A stretch of DNA of 57,080 nt from an uncultured Thalassolituus sp. (GTDB taxonomy: Bacteria; Pseudomonadota; Gammaproteobacteria; Pseudomonadales; Oceanobacteraceae): NCBI GenBank assembly GCA_913061435.1, contig CAJXUK010000017.1, positions 1-57,080 of the forward strand, written 5' to 3'. Each line of letters starts with the position of its first letter. The first letter of the stretch is position 1. Positions 55,955-57,080 of the stretch are shown one piece after another. The position numbers and the translations under genes were made by a program. Under the pieces are notes generated by a model. That model searched no databases. It saw only the letters and a list, made by a program, of their open reading frames with translations, and was not told where the DNA came from.

Positions 55955-57080
55955 ATGGAAAATTTTGCTGAGTTATTTGAAGAGTCGTTACAAACTCTGG
56001 ACATGAAACCAGGTTCAATCGTTACCGGTACTGTAGTAGATATCGATAACGACTGGGTAACGGTAAACGCCGGTCTTAAATCTGAAGCCATCATTCCACG
56101 CAGCCAGTTCTTAGACGACAAAGGCGAATTGGAAGTAGCAGTTGGCGACGAGACCCTAGTTGCTCTTGACGCAGTAGAAGATGGTTTTGGTGAAACAAAA
56201 CTGTCTCGTGAAAAAGCAAAACGTGCAGAAGCTTGGAAAGAGCTTGAGAAAGCATTCGAAGAAAACGCAGTGGTTAAAGGCGTTATCAACGGTAAAGTTA
56301 AAGGCGGTTTCACTGTTGAATTATTCAACATCCGTGCTTTCCTACCGGGTTCTTTGGTTGACATCCGTCCAGTGCGCGACACCTTGCACTTGGAAGGTAA
56401 AGAGTTAGATTTCAAACTAATCAAGTTAGATGCTAAGCGTAACAACGTAGTTGTTTCTCGTCGTGCTGTTCTTGAAGCTGCAAACAGCCAAGAGCGCGAA
56501 GAATTACTAGCTAACTTGCAAGAAGGCCAGTCTGTTAAAGGTATCGTTAAGAACCTAACGGACTACGGTGCTTTCGTTGATCTTGGCGGTGTTGATGGTC
56601 TATTGCACATCACAGACATGGCTTGGAAGCGCATTAAGCACCCAAGCGAAATCGTTGCTGTTGGTGACGAAATCGACGTTAAAGTATTAAAATTCGATCG
56701 CGAGCGTAACCGTGTATCTCTAGGTCTTAAGCAATTGGGTGAAGATCCATGGGTTGAGATCAAAGCACGCTACCCAGAAAGCGCAATCGTTACGGCTAAA
56801 GTAACGAACCTAACTGACTACGGTTGTTTCGCCGAGTTAGAAGAAGGCGTTGAAGGTCTAGTACACGTTTCAGAAATGGATTGGACAAACAAGAACGTAC
56901 ACCCATCTAAAGTTGTACAGGTTGGTGATGATGTTCAAGTTATGGTTCTTGACATTGACGAAGAACGTCGTCGTATCTCTCTAGGTATCAAACAGTGCAC
57001 CATGAACCCATGGGAAGAGTTTGGTACTAAGTTCGAGAAAGGCGCTAAGATCTCTGGCAAAATCAAGTCAATCACTGACT
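55955..57080 (+). CDS. rpsA: 30S ribosomal protein S1 (5' part, runs off the window)
   Basis: Ribosomal protein S1 recruits mRNA to the 30S subunit. The 375 codons present begin [12 protein letters not shown] and cover the first four S1 repeats and the start of another. The first two are divergent ribosome-binding repeats ([38 protein letters not shown]). The third and fourth are canonical RNA-binding ([36 protein letters not shown]). The frame is open to the last base. GATAGGATG upstream is the likely ribosome site. Length to the usual ~557 residues cannot be checked here. Confidence 0.97.
   Translation, partial: MENFAELFEESLQTLDMKPGSIVTGTVVDIDNDWVTVNAGLKSEAIIPRSQFLDDKGELEVAVGDETLVALDAVEDGFGETKLSREKAKRAEAWKELEKAFEENAVVKGVINGKVKGGFTVELFNIRAFLPGSLVDIRPVRDTLHLEGKELDFKLIKLDAKRNNVVVSRRAVLEAANSQEREELLANLQEGQSVKGIVKNLTDYGAFVDLGGVDGLLHITDMAWKRIKHPSEIVAVGDEIDVKVLKFDRERNRVSLGLKQLGEDPWVEIKARYPESAIVTAKVTNLTDYGCFAELEEGVEGLVHVSEMDWTNKNVHPSKVVQVGDDVQVMVLDIDEERRRISLGIKQCTMNPWEEFGTKFEKGAKISGKIKSITD

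Overview
The window reads as the chromosome of a free-living, probably marine gammaproteobacterium of the Oceanospirillales/Pseudomonadales type, moderately AT-leaning. The evidence is gene order. pheS-pheT-ihfA-merR-tRNA-Pro sits on the left, prmB-aroC-MFS in the middle, and mtaD-ubiG-mupP-yciK runs divergent from a gyrA-serC-pheA-hisC-tyrA/aroA-cmk-rpsA supra-operon on the right. As I recall it, that last block is arranged as in Pseudomonas. No prophage, transposase, integrase or CRISPR array is visible.

Layout. 1-4.9 kb: phenylalanyl-tRNA synthetase, IHF alpha, a MerR-type regulator and tRNA-Pro(GGG). 5-7.6 kb: a DUF4124 secreted protein and an orphan 7TMR-DISM sensor kinase. 7.75-13.8 kb: a three-gene SMC-like operon of the JetABC (Wadjet) / MksFEB type, closed by a strong terminator and with no JetD/MksG nuclease beside it. 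13.9-24.7 kb: DUF3422, an outer-membrane-like protein, RNase II, a DUF885 lipoprotein, TapT, a small zinc ribbon, DUF4892, a patatin and PrmB. 24.9-36.6 kb: AroC, an MFS permease, two small proteins, MnmC, a periplasmic cyclophilin, a BdlA-like PAS-PAS-MCP protein, TIGR04211, YciI, YciB, RNase AM and an sstT gene broken by a single in-frame TAA. 36.6-41.2 kb: YciO, TrpS, ScpA, ScpB and RluB. 41.3-46.2 kb (minus strand): a diguanylate cyclase, YciK, MupP, UbiG and MtaD. 46.4 kb to the end: GyrA, SerC, PheA, HisC, the TyrA-AroA fusion, CMP kinase and the start of RpsA.

How genes work together: AroC makes chorismate, which PheA and the TyrA half of the fusion divert to Phe and Tyr; the AroA half and AroC are consecutive shikimate steps; PheST then uses Phe. 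SerC and HisC supply transamination. ScpA/ScpB and JetABC are two separate condensin-type chromosome or DNA-handling systems.

The two most interesting things are the JetABC operon without its nuclease partner, and a family of five intergenic palindromic repeats (107-201, 1291-1416, 1433-1562, 24763-24894, 51418-51525). These share a conserved core, but their stems differ in sequence from copy to copy while staying self-complementary within each copy, so structure is conserved where sequence is not. All assignments come from reading the sequence and remembered family motifs; no database search was run.
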